A DNA stretch of 64,000 nt from Novosphingobium kaempferiae (GTDB lineage Bacteria; Pseudomonadota; Alphaproteobacteria; Sphingomonadales; Sphingomonadaceae), in assembly GCF_021227995.1 (NCBI RefSeq), contig NZ_CP089301.1, positions 2,604,001 through 2,668,000 on the forward strand, written 5' to 3'. Each line of letters begins with the position of its first letter. The stretch's first letter is position 1. The position numbers were made by a program, and so were the translations under genes. This document shows positions 34,102-45,657 of this stretch, in pieces. The notes under the pieces were generated by a model. It did no database searches and was not told where the DNA came from. It saw only the letters and a program-made list of their open reading frames with translations.

Positions 34102-35519
34102 CCTGCCCTCCGCGCCCGGATGCCATCGGCGAGCCCTGCGGCCCACTTGGTGATGTCCCCCGCGCCGAGGCACACGACCATGTCGCCCGGCAGGATCGAG
34201 CCTGCCAGTGCATCGGCCAGTGCATCGGCCCCGGCGACGACCTGCGCCGAGCGGTGCCCGCGCGCTTTGGTCCCCTCGACCAGCGCGGCGCTGTCCACAC
34301 CGTCGATCGGCTGCTCGCCCGCCGCGTAGACCGGCGCGGCATAGACCACGTCGGCGTCGTTGAAGGCGGCCTGGAAGTCTTCCATGTGGTCGCGAAGGCG
34401 CGTGAAGCGGTGCGGCTGCACCACGGCGATGACGCGGCCCTTCACGCCCTCGCGGGCGGCGGCAAGCACGGCGCGGATCTCGACCGGATGGTGGCCGTAG
34501 TCGTCGATCACGGTGACGGAACCGCCCTCTACCTCGACTTCGCCCACCTTGGTGAAGCGGCGCTTGACGCCGCCGAACTTGGAGAAGCCGGTCTGGATGC
34601 AGGCATCGGAACAGCCCATCTCCACCGCGACGCCCACTGCGGCGAGCGCGTTTTGGACGTTGTGGCGGCCCGGCATCGGCAGTTCGATCCCCTCGATCCG
34701 CCGGAACGAGCCGTCCCGCTGGCGCAGCGCCACGTCGAAACGATTGCCGCCGGGAATCGGCGTCACATTCTCGCCGCGAATGTCCGCCTGCGCGGAGAAG
34801 CCGTAAGTCACCACGCGGCGGTCGCGCACCTTGGGGATGATCGCCTGCACTTCCGGGTGGTCGATGCACAGCAGCGCCGCACCGTAGAACGGTACGTTCT
34901 CGATGAATTCGACGAAGGATTCCTTGATCCGGTCAAACGAGCCGTAGTGATCGAGGTGCTCCGGATCGATGTTCGTCACGATAGCGATCGTGCCGTCGAG
35001 GCGCAGGAAAGAGCCGTCGCTCTCGTCGGCCTCCACGACCATCCAGTCCGACGCGCCAAGACGCGCGTTCGATCCGTAGGAGTTGATGATGCCGCCGTTG
35101 ATGACGGTCGGGTCCACGCCGCCTGCGTCGAGCAGCGCGGCGACCATTGAGGTCGTCGTCGTCTTGCCGTGCGTGCCTGCCACCGCGACGGTGTTCTTGA
35201 GGCGCATCAGCTCGGCCAGCATCTCCGCGCGGCGCACCACCGGGATGCGATGCTCGAGGGCATAGACGACCTCGGGATTCTCGCGCTTCACCGCCGTGGA
35301 TGTGACGACGACCGCCGCGCCCTCCACGTTCTCGGACGCGTGACCAATCATGACCTTGATGCCGCGCGCGCGCAGGCCCTCGACCACGTAGCCTTCGGCG
35401 ATGTCGCTGCCCTGCACCGCGTAGCCAAGGTTGTGCATGACCTCGGCGATGCCGGACATGCCGATGCCGCCGATGCCGACGAAATGGATGGTACCGATGT
35501 CGGTGCCGACGCCCTTCAC
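34098..35519 (-). CDS. murC: UDP-N-acetylmuramate--L-alanine ligase
   Basis: Mur ligase of 473 residues that adds L-Ala to UDP-MurNAc. The N-terminal [18 protein letters not shown] binds UDP, and the ATP loop [10 protein letters not shown] is at residues 115-124. [13 protein letters not shown] and the C-terminal [11 protein letters not shown] are typical of MurC. It overlaps murG by four bases upstream and murB by four bases downstream. Confidence 0.97.
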   Translation of the reverse strand: MKGVGTDIGTIHFVGIGGIGMSGIAEVMHNLGYAVQGSDIAEGYVVEGLRARGIKVMIGHASENVEGAAVVVTSTAVKRENPEVVYALEHRIPVVRRAEMLAELMRLKNTVAVAGTHGKTTTTSMVAALLDAGGVDPTVINGGIINSYGSNARLGASDWMVVEADESDGSFLRLDGTIAIVTNIDPEHLDHYGSFDRIKESFVEFIENVPFYGAALLCIDHPEVQAIIPKVRDRRVVTYGFSAQADIRGENVTPIPGGNRFDVALRQRDGSFRRIEGIELPMPGRHNVQNALAAVGVAVEMGCSDACIQTGFSKFGGVKRRFTKVGEVEVEGGSVTVIDDYGHHPVEIRAVLAAAREGVKGRVIAVVQPHRFTRLRDHMEDFQAAFNDADVVYAAPVYAAGEQPIDGVDSAALVEGTKARGHRSAQVVAGADALADALAGSILPGDMVVCLGAGDITKWAAGLADGIRARRAG

Positions 35520-36775
35520 TTCATATTCTCCATCGCCAGTGCTTCACCGCCCTTGGGCGCGCTGGCCTTTTCCATTCTAATAACGTCCATGATCGGCGCC
35601 GCGCCGAAGCTCTCGACGAGGTCGGCCAGATCCTTGGCTGCGTTGGGATAGCCGCAGTTCCACGAAGCATGCGCCGCGTTCGCCAGCGTCTCGGGATGCT
35701 GGGCGATCGCCTGGATCTGCAGGCACAGGTCCTTGGCCATCTTCTGGTGGATTTCGGCCTGCTCCTTGAGCAGCGCGTTGCGCTTGTCGCCCTTGTAGGC
35801 GTCCGGGTTCTCGGTGGTGATCGCCGGCTGGCGGATCACCCGCGCGCCGCCGCCCGCAACCATCTCGCGCGCATTGACGCTCTGGTGGTCGTCCATCGCA
35901 TAAGGCAGCGGGATGAGGATCGCGGGGCGGCCCACTGCGGTCAGTTCCGCTATGGTCGATGCTCCGGAGCGACCGATGAACAGGTGCGCACCGGCAAGGC
36001 GCTCCGCCATATTCTCGAAGTAGGTGCCCAGTTCTGCCGGGATACCGTGCTGCGCATAGCGCTCGCGGACGCGCTCGATATCCTCAGCGCGGGCCTGCTG
36101 GATAACCTGCAGACGCGAACGCAACGCGGGCGGGAGCATCGCCAGACCTTCGGGCACGACGTCCGACAACACGCGCGCGCCCTGGCTGCCGCCGGTGACG
36201 AGGATGCGGAACAGGCTGTCCTCGGTGAACTCCGGGAACGGCTGCTCGCGCAGGCGAAGCACTTCCTCCCGCACCGGGTTTCCGACCAGCGTGACTTTGC
36301 TTGCCAGCGACGGATCGAGCTTCTCGGTCTTCTCGGCGGAGGTGGCGATGGCATCCACCTTCTTCGCGAACCAGCGGTTCACGCGGCCGAGCACCGAGTT
36401 CTGTTCGTGCAGCACGATCGGCAGCTTCGCAGCGCGCGCGGCCAGCATCGTCGGCATCGCCGGATAGCCACCGAAGCCGACGACGACACTCGGCTCGAAG
36501 CTCTCGAACAGGCGCAGCGCCATGCGGCGACCGTCGAGCACGCCCTTCGCGCCCTTGAGCCAGCCCAACGGGTTCTTGCCCGCAATCCGGCCCGGCGGCA
36601 GGACGTGGGTGGTCAGATAATCCGGCTTGCCCGGGATCGCCGCCCCTCGCTCGTCGGTGACGAGGGCGACGTGATGCCCGCGCTCGTGCAGTTCGGCGGC
36701 AAGCGCGAAGGCAGGGATGAGGTGTCCGCCGGTCCCGCCCGCGGCGAGGACGTAGTGGCGGGAAACCGGGCTCAT
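35516..36775 (-). CDS. murG: UDP-GlcNAc:lipid I GlcNAc transferase
   Basis: GT-B glycosyltransferase of 419 residues making lipid II at the inner face of the membrane. [20 protein letters not shown] is the first glycine-rich loop, and [16 protein letters not shown] begins the donor-binding half; [20 protein letters not shown] is the second signature. It is longer than E. coli MurG (355 residues), mainly in a C-terminal tail after about residue 355 ([20 protein letters not shown] and beyond). It overlaps ftsW and murC by four bases each. Confidence 0.96.
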   Translation of the reverse strand: MSPVSRHYVLAAGGTGGHLIPAFALAAELHERGHHVALVTDERGAAIPGKPDYLTTHVLPPGRIAGKNPLGWLKGAKGVLDGRRMALRLFESFEPSVVVGFGGYPAMPTMLAARAAKLPIVLHEQNSVLGRVNRWFAKKVDAIATSAEKTEKLDPSLASKVTLVGNPVREEVLRLREQPFPEFTEDSLFRILVTGGSQGARVLSDVVPEGLAMLPPALRSRLQVIQQARAEDIERVRERYAQHGIPAELGTYFENMAERLAGAHLFIGRSGASTIAELTAVGRPAILIPLPYAMDDHQSVNAREMVAGGGARVIRQPAITTENPDAYKGDKRNALLKEQAEIHQKMAKDLCLQIQAIAQHPETLANAAHASWNCGYPNAAKDLADLVESFGAAPIMDVIRMEKASAPKGGEALAMENMK

Positions 36776-37962
36776 GACAGGTCTCCGACGGCGCGCAGGC
36801 TGAACTTCTCACGCTGGATGAACGGGTTGCGCCGCGTGACGGCGAGCAGCAGCCCCATGCTCAGGCACATCGCCACGGTGGACGAACCGCCATAGCTGAT
36901 GAGCGGCAGGGTCATGCCCTTCGACGGGAACAGCTGCAGGTTGACGAGGATGTTGATGAACGCCTGCCCGCCGAACTGCGCAGCAAAGCCCGAGGCGGCG
37001 AGCACCGTGAACAGATCTTCCTCGTCCACCAGACGCAGGATCACGCGGGTCAGGATCGCGAGGTAGAGCACGACGATGACCATGCACGCGAGCAGCCCGA
37101 ATTCTTCGCCGATGACGGAGAAGATATAGTCGGTATGCGCCTCGGGCAGCGCCATCTTGCGCGTGCCCATCCAGAAGCCGAGCCCGGTCCATCCACCGTT
37201 GAGGATCGTGCGCTGGGCAAGGTCCACCTGGTCGAACGCGGAACCGCCGAACAGGAAGTTGTCGATGCGGTTCCGGCCGTTGTCATAAGTGAAGTACATC
37301 AGGACGAGGCCGAGGACGCCTGCCCCCGCGAACATGCCGATGCGCTTCACGTCGATGCCCGAAAGCAGGATCAGCACCAGGAACGCGCCGGAAAACAGCA
37401 TCGTCGAACCGAAGTCCGGCTGGAGCATCAGCAGTGCGCCGAGCACCCCCATCAACGCGAAGCAGATGCCCACCACCGGGATCTGCGGGTCACGCGCACG
37501 CCACGACACGATCCAGGCGAGCAGGATAGGGAAGCCGCACTTGAGGAACTCGGACGGCTGGAGCGAGATGCCGAAGCGCAGCCAGCGCTTGGCGCCGTTC
37601 ACTTCGGAGCCGACCACGGGAACCAGCACAAGCGCGAACAGCATCGCGCCCGCCAGCAGGATGCCGAAACGCCGCGCATTCTCCTTGGTCAGGCTGGACG
37701 CCCAGAACATCGCGACAAGGCCAAGGATCTGCCAGCGCATGTGCAGATAGAAGAAGTGCAGCGAGCGCAGCTTCTCCACCGAAGTCGACAGACGCCGCGC
37801 GCTCGCGGGCGAGCCCGCCGCCACCGCTACCGCACCGATCGCCATGAGGATCAGGACGAGGATCAGCGTCGGCCGGTCGATCTCCTGCCACCAGATCGCG
37901 AGCTGGCTGCGACGGTTGCGGCTGTAGCGCTGCGCGCTCGGGTTCGGCGCGATGGTGGCCAT
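36772..37962 (-). CDS. ftsW: SEDS peptidoglycan polymerase FtsW
   Basis: Membrane protein of 396 residues with about ten helices, the septal glycan polymerase that works with FtsI. SEDS signatures are seen: GAKRWLRFGISLQPSEFLK in the first periplasmic part, and the C-terminal FINILVNLQLFPSKGMTLPL then SYGGSS. The start at 37962 shares one base with the murD stop, leaving the two translationally coupled. Confidence 0.95.
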   Translation of the reverse strand: MATIAPNPSAQRYSRNRRSQLAIWWQEIDRPTLILVLILMAIGAVAVAAGSPASARRLSTSVEKLRSLHFFYLHMRWQILGLVAMFWASSLTKENARRFGILLAGAMLFALVLVPVVGSEVNGAKRWLRFGISLQPSEFLKCGFPILLAWIVSWRARDPQIPVVGICFALMGVLGALLMLQPDFGSTMLFSGAFLVLILLSGIDVKRIGMFAGAGVLGLVLMYFTYDNGRNRIDNFLFGGSAFDQVDLAQRTILNGGWTGLGFWMGTRKMALPEAHTDYIFSVIGEEFGLLACMVIVVLYLAILTRVILRLVDEEDLFTVLAASGFAAQFGGQAFINILVNLQLFPSKGMTLPLISYGGSSTVAMCLSMGLLLAVTRRNPFIQREKFSLRAVGDLS

Positions 37963-39299
37963 CAGTCCTGCTCCTCCAGCAGCGCCTCGACGATCTGGCG
38001 GAACGCCTGCCCGCGCGCTTCGTAATCGCGGAACTGGTCGAAACTGGCGCAGGCGGGCGACAGCATCACCACGTCGCCTGGCTTGGCCGCAGCCATGGCC
38101 TGACGGATCGCCTCCGCCATCATCTCGGAACGATGGACCTCGGTATACGGCGCGAGGATTTCGGCGAACAGCGGCCCGGCGTCGCCGATAGTATAGGCAG
38201 CCGCGATGTTGCCGAAGAACGGCACGCATTCGTCGAGGTTGTCGCCCTTGGGCAGACCGCCGAGAATCCAGTGGATGCGCCGCTCGGGATCGGGCGGAAA
38301 CGCAGCGATGGCAGGCGCGGTCGAGGCCGGGTTGGTCGCCTTGCTGTCGTTGATATAGGTAACGCCGTTCGCGACCGCGACGCGCTCCATGCGGTGCGGA
38401 AGGCCGCTGAAGGTGCGCAGACCCTTGCGCCACTGCGCCTTCTTCACGCCCAGCGCCTCGACGATGGCGACAGCCACGGCGGCGTTCTGGAGGTTGTGCG
38501 GCCCCTGCAGCGAGGGCCATTCCTTCTGGATGTCGAGCAAGTCCGCGCCGTCGGCGAAGCGCACCAGACCGGGCGCGCGACGCGCAGCCTCGATGTGGGC
38601 GATCGTGCGCGTCTCCTTGTCGCCGACACCGAACACGGCGTTGCGCTCACGCCCCTGCATCTCGAACAGGCGGGCCTTGGATGCCGCGTAAGCCTCGAAC
38701 CCGTCGTAGCGGTCGAGGTGGTCGGGGGTGATGTTGAGCAGCGCCGCGACTTCGCAACCAAGGCTGCGGGTGATGTCGATCTGGTAGCTCGACAGTTCGA
38801 GCACATAGACGCCCCCCTCGCCCAGCGGCTTCGGCCCGAGCACCGGCACACCGATGTTGCCGCCGACACGCGCCGGAACGCCCGCGACTTCGAGCAGGTG
38901 GTGGACGAGCGAGGTCGTCGTCGACTTGCCGTTAGTGCCGGTGATACCGACAACCCGGTGCGCCGGAAGGTCGGCGCGGGCCATGGCGAAGAGTTCTATG
39001 TCGCCGATCACCGGCACGCCGGCGCGCTCTGCCGCCTCGGCGATGGGGTGGCGGTTTAGCGGGATGCCTGGCGAGACGACCACACCGTCATAGCCGGTGA
39101 TGTCAGCGCTTACCGGGTCGGCCAATTCGACCTTGCCGCAATCGGTCCACTCGCAAAGCTGCTGGCGGGCCTCGTCGCGGCTGTCCCAGGCCATGACGTG
39201 CGCCCCGCTCTCGACCAGCGTGGCGACGGCGGTGAGGCCCGAACGGGCGAGGCCAAGGACCGCGTAGCGCTTGCCGGCGAAGACGGGGGAGACGATCAC
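37962..39299 (-). CDS. murD: UDP-MurNAc-L-Ala--D-glutamate ligase
   Basis: Mur ligase of 445 residues that adds D-Glu. The N-terminal YAVLGLARSGLTAVATLVES binds UDP. The ATP loop GTNGKSTTTS is at residues 121-130. NITPDHLDRYDGFEAY and NDSKATNPASTAPAIA are MurD-type motifs. GGGAG is upstream of the ATG, and mraY ends 13 bases before it. Confidence 0.97.
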   Translation of the reverse strand: MIVSPVFAGKRYAVLGLARSGLTAVATLVESGAHVMAWDSRDEARQQLCEWTDCGKVELADPVSADITGYDGVVVSPGIPLNRHPIAEAAERAGVPVIGDIELFAMARADLPAHRVVGITGTNGKSTTTSLVHHLLEVAGVPARVGGNIGVPVLGPKPLGEGGVYVLELSSYQIDITRSLGCEVAALLNITPDHLDRYDGFEAYAASKARLFEMQGRERNAVFGVGDKETRTIAHIEAARRAPGLVRFADGADLLDIQKEWPSLQGPHNLQNAAVAVAIVEALGVKKAQWRKGLRTFSGLPHRMERVAVANGVTYINDSKATNPASTAPAIAAFPPDPERRIHWILGGLPKGDNLDECVPFFGNIAAAYTIGDAGPLFAEILAPYTEVHRSEMMAEAIRQAMAAAKPGDVVMLSPACASFDQFRDYEARGQAFRQIVEALLEEQD

Positions 39300-39312
39300 G
39301 CGCCTGCTCCCG

Positions 39313-40383
39313 TTATCGCAGTTTCAGGGTAGCAAGGCCCAGCACGGCGAGGACGATCGAGATGATCCAGAAACGGATCACAACGGTCGACTCGCGCCAG
39401 CCCTTCTGCTCGAAGTGGTGGTGGATCGGCGCCATGCGGAAGACGCGGCGACCGGTGCGCTTGAACCAGAAGACCTGGATTATGACCGAGGCTGCCTCCA
39501 GCACGAAGAGGCCGCCGACGATGGCGAGCACGATCTCGTGATGCGCGGCAACGGCGATGCAGCCCAGCGCGCCACCGAGGGCAAGGCTGCCGGTGTCGCC
39601 CATGAACACGGCGGCAGGCGGCGCGTTGAACCACAGGAAGGCGAGGCCCGCTCCCATGATCCCGGCGCAGAAGATTGCCAGTTCGCCCGCACGCGGAACG
39701 TGCGGAATGCCGAGGTAGTTGGCGTAATCGACGCGGCCCGCAAGGTAGCAGATGATCGCGAAAGTGCCTGCCGCGATGATGACCGGCATCGTCGCGAGGC
39801 CGTCGAGCCCGTCGGTGAGGTTCACCGCATTGCCTGCACCCACGATCACCACGGCCGCGAAGACGTAGTAGAACGGCCCCAGCGGAATGTAGCGGCCCGA
39901 CAGGAACGGCACGTAGAGGTTGGTGTTGAGTTGGCTGACGATGATGTAGGATGCGATGCCCGCCACCACGAATTCGAGCGCAAGGCGCAGCTTGCTCGAA
40001 AGACCCGCATGATGACGTTTCGTCACCTTGTCGTAGTCGTCGAGAAAGCCGATCGCGCCGAAGCCGACCGTCACCGCCACACAGGCCCAGACGAACGGGT
40101 TCGTGACATCCATGAACAGGATCATCGAGCCGATCAGCGCGGTCAGGATCATCAGGCCGCCCATCGTCGGCGTGCCGCGCTTCGCGAGGTGGCTCTGCGG
40201 CCCGTCCTCGCGGATCGGTTGCCCCTTGCCCTGGCGGACTCGCAGCATGTTGATGAACTTCGGCCCGATCAGCAGGCCGAGGAACAGCGCCGTCATGAAG
40301 GCCGCGCCCGAGCGGAACGTCTGGTAGCGGAAGAGGTTGGACAGTCCCTCGTAATGGAACCATTCTGCGATGAGATACAGCAT
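39313..40383 (-). CDS. mraY: phospho-MurNAc-pentapeptide transferase
   Basis: Integral membrane enzyme of 356 residues with about ten helices that makes lipid I from UDP-MurNAc-pentapeptide and undecaprenyl phosphate. Conserved motifs are [20 protein letters not shown] (with PTMGG next), the aspartate pair [30 protein letters not shown] and [11 protein letters not shown], plus the cytoplasmic [12 protein letters not shown]. The gap to murF is 17 bases. Confidence 0.97.
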   Translation of the reverse strand: MLYLIAEWFHYEGLSNLFRYQTFRSGAAFMTALFLGLLIGPKFINMLRVRQGKGQPIREDGPQSHLAKRGTPTMGGLMILTALIGSMILFMDVTNPFVWACVAVTVGFGAIGFLDDYDKVTKRHHAGLSSKLRLALEFVVAGIASYIIVSQLNTNLYVPFLSGRYIPLGPFYYVFAAVVIVGAGNAVNLTDGLDGLATMPVIIAAGTFAIICYLAGRVDYANYLGIPHVPRAGELAIFCAGIMGAGLAFLWFNAPPAAVFMGDTGSLALGGALGCIAVAAHHEIVLAIVGGLFVLEAASVIIQVFWFKRTGRRVFRMAPIHHHFEQKGWRESTVVIRFWIISIVLAVLGLATLKLR

Positions 40384-40400
40384 CTTGCGGGCTTTCGCCC

Positions 40401-41870
40401 CTACCCTTCCGTCTTTGCCAGCGCCGTCACGAGTGCTGCCAGACCCACCGAATTCGAGCCTTTGACGAGGATGGCGTCATCCCGTTCGAGGCCGAATGCA
40501 CGCAGGGTTTCGACAGCTTCCCGCACACTCGCGCAATGGGCGAACGGCACGGGTTTGCCAAGGCCGGAAGCGCCGGATTTCCCCAGTTCCCCCCTTAATC
40601 CATCGGCCAAAGCGCCCATCTCGTCGCCGACGAGAATGGCGTAGTCCACGCCCGCCTCGCGGATCGGCTCGACGAGCGCCGCGTGATAGTCCGGCCCGTG
40701 GCTGCCGAGTTCCTTCATCGAGCCGAGAACGGCGATGCGGCGGTTGGCGGGCGTGCGGCCCAGTTGCGCGAGCGTGGCACGCATGGAAGCGGGGTTGGCG
40801 TTGTAGCTTTCGTCGATCAGGAGGGCCTTGCCGCCGTCCACGTCGATCTCCATCCGCGCGCCGCGACCGGCGAGGCCGCCCATCTCGGCAAGCGCGACCC
40901 CAGCGGCACCCAAGTCACCCTTAACGGCACGGACGGCAGCCATGACCGCCAGTGAGTTGACCGCCTGGTGCTCTCCGGGCGCAGCGACGGTGTAGCACAC
41001 GCGACGCTCGCCCATGTCGATGGTGACGAGCGAGCCGCCACCGATCGCCGGCACCGCATCAAGCAACCGCACGTCCGCATCCGCCGCCTTGCCGAACGAA
41101 ACGACCTTGGCCCCGCAGGCCAGTGCGGCTTCGCGCAGGCGCATGTAGTGCGGGCTGTCGGCCGGGATGACGGCGGTGCCGCCCTCTTCCAGCCCCTCGA
41201 AGATTTCCGCCTTGGCGTCGGCGATGGCTTCTTCGGAGCCGAGCATCTCGATGTGCGCGGGCGCGATCGTGGTGATGACGGCTACGTCGGGGCGGACCTG
41301 CCGGGTCAGCGCGGCGATCTCGCCCGCGTGGTTCATGCCCATCTCGAAGATGCCGAAGCGCGCGCGGCTCGGCATGCGGGCGAGGCTGAGCGGCACGCCG
41401 ACGTGGTTGTTGTAGCTCTTGACCGAACGGTGCGCGTCACCCCGGCTGGAGCGGTCGAGCGCGGCGAAGATCATCTCCTTGACGCCAGTCTTGCCGACCG
41501 ATCCAGTCACGCCGATGATCGGTCCACGGGCACGCAGGCGGGCGGCGGCGCCAAGGCGTTCGAGCGCCTCCATCGTGTTCTCGACGAGGATGTGCGGGCC
41601 GTCGATCGGGCGGTCCACCACTGCAGCGGCAGCGCCCTTGGCGAAGGCGGCATCGATGAAGCGGTGGCCGTCCATCGCCTCGCCCTTGAGCGCGAAGAAC
41701 AGGTCGCCGGGCTGGACGTCGCGGCTGTCGATCTCGACGCCGGAGACGGTGAACTCGGTACTCGCCACTCCCCTGACCGCGCGCGCGATGGCGTCGGCGT
41801 CCCACAGGACCAGCGGGTTGTCCTCCAGCGGCGCGGCAGGCCAGTCGAGGATCCGGGTGATGGCGTTCAT
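40401..41870 (-). CDS. murF: [27 protein letters not shown] ligase
   Basis: Mur ligase of 489 residues that adds the D-Ala-D-Ala made by Ddl. The ATP loop is GSVGKT (123-128). [16 protein letters not shown] is a MurF signature, as are [13 protein letters not shown] and the C-terminal domain ending in GSNSVGL. The N-terminal domain begins after a short Pro-rich stretch and has the [16 protein letters not shown] motif. It starts 3 bases after murE. Confidence 0.97.
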   Translation of the reverse strand: MNAITRILDWPAAPLEDNPLVLWDADAIARAVRGVASTEFTVSGVEIDSRDVQPGDLFFALKGEAMDGHRFIDAAFAKGAAAAVVDRPIDGPHILVENTMEALERLGAAARLRARGPIIGVTGSVGKTGVKEMIFAALDRSSRGDAHRSVKSYNNHVGVPLSLARMPSRARFGIFEMGMNHAGEIAALTRQVRPDVAVITTIAPAHIEMLGSEEAIADAKAEIFEGLEEGGTAVIPADSPHYMRLREAALACGAKVVSFGKAADADVRLLDAVPAIGGGSLVTIDMGERRVCYTVAAPGEHQAVNSLAVMAAVRAVKGDLGAAGVALAEMGGLAGRGARMEIDVDGGKALLIDESYNANPASMRATLAQLGRTPANRRIAVLGSMKELGSHGPDYHAALVEPIREAGVDYAILVGDEMGALADGLRGELGKSGASGLGKPVPFAHCASVREAVETLRAFGLERDDAILVKGSNSVGLAALVTALAKTEG

Positions 41871-41873
41871 ATC

Positions 41874-43334
41874 CTACCTTCCCAGTGAACCGGCCATTTC
41901 CCTGGCCACGGTGACATCGTCGAATGGCAGGACGCGCACGTGGTCGCCGCTGCCGATGATCTGCCCCTGCTCGTGTCCCTTGCCGGCGATGAGGACGATG
42001 TCCCCTGCCCCGGCTGCGGCGACCGCGACGCCGATGGCCTCGCGCCTGTCGCCCACTTCCCGCGCACCCGGCTGCATCCCGGCGAGAACCATCGCCCGGA
42101 TCGCCGCCGGGTCTTCCCCGCGCGGATTGTCGTCGGTTACGATGGCGAGGTCCGCCCCGGCGCTCGCCACCTTGCCCATTTCCGGGCGCTTGCCCTGATC
42201 GCGATCGCCGCCCGCGCCGAAGACGACGATGAGCTTGCCCGTCACATGCGGACGCAGCGCCGCGATGGCCGCCTCCAGCGCATCGGGCGTATGCGCGTAA
42301 TCGACATAGATCGGCGCGCCCGCCGCATTCAGCCCGGCCCGCTCGATCCGCCCGCGTACGGTGACGAGGCGCTTCATCGCGTCGAACGTCGCGTTCGCAT
42401 CGCCACCGGTGGCGATCACCAGCCCCGCCGCGACCAGCGAGTTGGCGGCCTGATAGGCACCGATCAGCGGCAGGTCGATGACGCGGGCCTTGCCTTCGAA
42501 CTCGATCTCAAGCTTCTGCCCGAGGCCGCCCGGAGTCCGCTTGACGAGACGGATGTCGGCACCCTTCTCGCCCACGGTGAACAGCTTGAGGCCGCGCGCC
42601 TTTGCATGTTCTATCGCCTTGTCCGACCACACGTCGTCCGCCCAGACGACCGCCGTGCCGCCGTCAACCACGACTTCGTCGAACAGTCGCATCTTCGCGG
42701 CGAAGTATTCCTCCATCGTCGCGTGATAGTCGAGGTGGTCGCGGCTGAGGTTAGTGAAGGCGCCCGCCGCAACGCGCGGTCCCTCGATGCGGAACTGCGA
42801 CAGTCCGTGGCTCGACGCCTCGTAGGCGACGTGCGTCACGCCCTCGCGTGCGAGGCCCGAGAGGTTCGCAAGGAACGTCGCGATATCGGGCGTCGTGAGG
42901 CCGGTGGAAACGGTCTCGTCGCTCGTCGTCACGCCCAGCGTGCCGATGGAGGCAGCCCGCTCGCCCGCCATGCGCCACAGCTGGCGGGTCAGTTCGACGG
43001 TCGAAGTCTTGCCGTTGGTCCCGGTCACTGCAACGAGCGTCTCGGGCACCGGAGAGAAGAACGGCGCGGCCAGCCTTGCGAAAAGGCGACGCGGTTCCTC
43101 GTCGGCGAAGTGGATCGCGCCTTCGACCTTCGCATCCGGATGCGCGACGACGGCGACCGCCCCCGCCTCGATGGCGGCGGCGATGAAGTCCTCGCCATTG
43201 AAGCGGGTGCCACGAAACGCGCCGAACACGGTGCCCGGCGCGACCTTGCGGTTGTCGATCGCAAAGCCGGTGACGTTGGCGTCGCTGCCGATCGCCGGCA
43301 GGCCGGCGGCTGCGCAAAGAGCGCTCAGTTTCAT
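41874..43334 (-). CDS. murE: UDP-MurNAc-L-Ala-D-Glu--meso-diaminopimelate ligase
   Basis: Mur ligase of 486 residues. The ATP loop GTNGKTSTVE is at residues 105-114. The DNPR motif at 402-405 is the signature of meso-diaminopimelate (rather than lysine) enzymes, so the peptidoglycan is DAP-type. The late KGHE motif is near residue 452. The ATG overlaps the ftsI stop by four bases. Confidence 0.97.
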   Translation of the reverse strand: MKLSALCAAAGLPAIGSDANVTGFAIDNRKVAPGTVFGAFRGTRFNGEDFIAAAIEAGAVAVVAHPDAKVEGAIHFADEEPRRLFARLAAPFFSPVPETLVAVTGTNGKTSTVELTRQLWRMAGERAASIGTLGVTTSDETVSTGLTTPDIATFLANLSGLAREGVTHVAYEASSHGLSQFRIEGPRVAAGAFTNLSRDHLDYHATMEEYFAAKMRLFDEVVVDGGTAVVWADDVWSDKAIEHAKARGLKLFTVGEKGADIRLVKRTPGGLGQKLEIEFEGKARVIDLPLIGAYQAANSLVAAGLVIATGGDANATFDAMKRLVTVRGRIERAGLNAAGAPIYVDYAHTPDALEAAIAALRPHVTGKLIVVFGAGGDRDQGKRPEMGKVASAGADLAIVTDDNPRGEDPAAIRAMVLAGMQPGAREVGDRREAIGVAVAAAGAGDIVLIAGKGHEQGQIIGSGDHVRVLPFDDVTVAREMAGSLGR

Positions 43335-45106
43335 TCTCCGTCGGCTCCTTCGGGCACCAGCGGCTTGAGGTCGGTAATGTCGATGTCGCGCGTCTCGTCC
43401 GGCATTACACCGAGCAGCGGCCCGATGCGCGGCACGACGCGCTGGATCACCGGGGCGGCGTTCCATGCGGCGGTGCGCTGGTAGGAGGTGGCGGCAGTGC
43501 CCTGCGGCTCGTCCATCATCGCGATGACGACGTAGCGCGGCTTGTCCATCGGGAAGGCCGAGGCGAACGTCGCGATCAGCGAACTCTTGCGATAGCCACC
43601 GACGCCGGGCTTCTCCGCCGAACCGGTCTTGCCTCCGACACGGAAACCCGGAGCGTCCGCCTTGCGGCCGGTGCCGTACTTCACGATCATGCGCAGCAAC
43701 TGGCGCAGGCGCGCGCTGGTGGATGCCTTGAACACGCGGCGACCGGCGGGAATGTCCGAGGGAGCCAGCTTCTTGAGCGTCGCCGGACGCCAGATGCCGC
43801 CGTTGACGAGTGCCGCATAGGCCGAGGCAAGGTGCAGCGGCGTCACCGCGATGCCGTGACCATAGGCCACCGTCATCGTGCGCAGGCGCGGCCATTCGCC
43901 GCTCGGCCAGATCGGGAAACCGCGCGCAGGGAGTTCGACATAGGGTCGCTCGTTCATGCCGAGCGCTTCCATGGTCTTCTTGAGCCGCACCCCGCCCAGT
44001 TCGTCCGCGATGCGCGCGCTGACGGTGTTGGACGAGTGGATCAGCGTCTCCGGCACGTTCAGCGACGAGCCGTAGTTGTGCAGGTCATGGATGGTGAAGC
44101 GGCCGACATGCAGCGGGGTCGCGTCCCAACGGCGGCCGAGGTCGGTCACGACGCCCGCGTCCAGAGCGGAGGCGACAGTGATCGGCTTGAAGGTCGAACC
44201 CAATTCGTAAACCTGGTTGGTCACGCGGTTGAAGCCGTGCGGCACTTCGCCCTGCGCCGCCAGTTCGGGCGCGATCACCATGTCGTTGGGCTTCACATGG
44301 TTGGGGTCGAACGAGGGCAGCGATGCCAGCGCGAGGATTTCGCCGGTATCGACGTCGAGGATGACGCCCGCCGCGCCCTTGGCCGCGCTCAACTGCATGG
44401 CACGCGCAAGTTCATCCTCCAGCGCGCTCTGCACGCGGAAGTCGATGGACAGGACGGAGGGGCTCGTGCGGCCTTCATGGCTGACGAGCTGGTCGTTGAA
44501 GGCCTGTTCCATGCCGACCTTGCCGTGCCCGAAGCTGTCGACATAGCCGAGCACATGCGCCGCCATCGAGCCCTGCGGGAAGAAGCGCGTCGCCTCCAGC
44601 GGGAATTCAAGCGCCGGTTCGCCGAGCGCGTGGACCTTGTTGGCGTCCTCCGGCAGCAGCGACTTGCGCAGGTAGCCCGGCTTGCCCGAGCGCAGCTTGG
44701 CGAGAATCTCGTCGCGGTCGAGATCGGGGAAGATGCGCAGGAGCTTCGCGGTCACTTCCTCCGGGCTGCCGATCAGCGCCGATCCCTCGGTCATCGCCTT
44801 GGGATTGAACCACAGCGAATAGACGCGGAAGTCGCGGGCCAGCGCCACGCCGTTGCGATCCACGATCTCGCCGCGTGCCGGGACCAGCATGTCGGCCAGA
44901 TCGCCCTGGCGCGGCGCAACGCCCGTAAAGCCGAGGTAGATGATGCGTAGAAGCGCACAGACCGTGACCAGAACGAACACACCCAGAATCCAGAGCGTGC
45001 GCATCTTCGCCACCAGCAGCGAGCGCTGGCGGACATTGACCAGCCTTCTACGCCCGACGGAAACCGTGGTCGGTATCGTGCCGAGAGGAAAGGCCGGCGC
45101 GTTCAC
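43331..45106 (-). CDS. ftsI: septal peptidoglycan transpeptidase FtsI (PBP3)
   Basis: Class B penicillin-binding protein of 591 residues. A cytoplasmic N-terminus is followed by a membrane helix near 36-58 and the pedestal domain with PARGEIVDRNGVALA. The transpeptidase motifs are STFK (304-307, active Ser304), SSN (358-360) and KTGS (493-496). It cross-links septal peptidoglycan with FtsW. It overlaps ftsL and murE by four bases each. Confidence 0.97.
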   Translation of the reverse strand: MNAPAFPLGTIPTTVSVGRRRLVNVRQRSLLVAKMRTLWILGVFVLVTVCALLRIIYLGFTGVAPRQGDLADMLVPARGEIVDRNGVALARDFRVYSLWFNPKAMTEGSALIGSPEEVTAKLLRIFPDLDRDEILAKLRSGKPGYLRKSLLPEDANKVHALGEPALEFPLEATRFFPQGSMAAHVLGYVDSFGHGKVGMEQAFNDQLVSHEGRTSPSVLSIDFRVQSALEDELARAMQLSAAKGAAGVILDVDTGEILALASLPSFDPNHVKPNDMVIAPELAAQGEVPHGFNRVTNQVYELGSTFKPITVASALDAGVVTDLGRRWDATPLHVGRFTIHDLHNYGSSLNVPETLIHSSNTVSARIADELGGVRLKKTMEALGMNERPYVELPARGFPIWPSGEWPRLRTMTVAYGHGIAVTPLHLASAYAALVNGGIWRPATLKKLAPSDIPAGRRVFKASTSARLRQLLRMIVKYGTGRKADAPGFRVGGKTGSAEKPGVGGYRKSSLIATFASAFPMDKPRYVVIAMMDEPQGTAATSYQRTAAWNAAPVIQRVVPRIGPLLGVMPDETRDIDITDLKPLVPEGADGE

Positions 45107-45657
45107 TGCTGGGCAGCCTCCGCGACCTCGATGCGGGCAAGCCGCTTGCCGAGCGCAGCCGCGTCACGCGCGATCGCCTCGCGCTCCGGGTCGCGGGCCT
45201 CGGCCCTGCCCTTGGGTGCCTCGGACAGCGCTGCCGCCGTAGCGCCCGCCACCGGCGAGACCATCGCGAGCAGCGAAGGACCGCCCTTGCCGCCGTTCTC
45301 GCCATCGGCGGGCACTTCGGCATTGGCGTAGCGGATCGGCGAAGGCGCGCCCGGTCCCGCCGGGACGCCCAGCGCGGCAAGCTGGCGCTCGCCTTCGATG
45401 TACTGCCCCGCCGTCGGCGCCTTGTAGCCGAACTCCAGATCATTGAGGTCGCGCAACGCCTGCTGGTTGGAGCGGGTCTGGAACTCGGTCTGGAGGAAGT
45501 CGATGTCCTGCTTCACCCAGACGATCTTCTTCTCGGTGTCGTGCACCTGGCTCTTCACCGCGTTCACGCGCAGCGTCAGGCCGATGGTGATGGCGCCGCA
45601 GACCACCAGCACGGATGCCCAGCCGATCGATCGGACGCGGTCACTGGTGAGGTTCAT
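45103..45657 (-). CDS. ftsL: FtsL-like cell division protein
   Basis: Bitopic membrane protein of 184 residues in the ftsL position between rsmH and ftsI. A membrane helix near residues 11-28 is followed by a heptad-type coiled coil ([20 protein letters not shown] through about residue 65), the usual FtsL/DivIC architecture. The C-terminal 110 residues, rich in Gly, Pro and Ala and then Arg/Glu/Ala, are an extension beyond typical FtsL (about 100-120 residues). FtsL sequences diverge strongly, so the call leans on position and architecture. Confidence 0.85.
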   Translation of the reverse strand: MNLTSDRVRSIGWASVLVVCGAITIGLTLRVNAVKSQVHDTEKKIVWVKQDIDFLQTEFQTRSNQQALRDLNDLEFGYKAPTAGQYIEGERQLAALGVPAGPGAPSPIRYANAEVPADGENGGKGGPSLLAMVSPVAGATAAALSEAPKGRAEARDPEREAIARDAAALGKRLARIEVAEAAQQ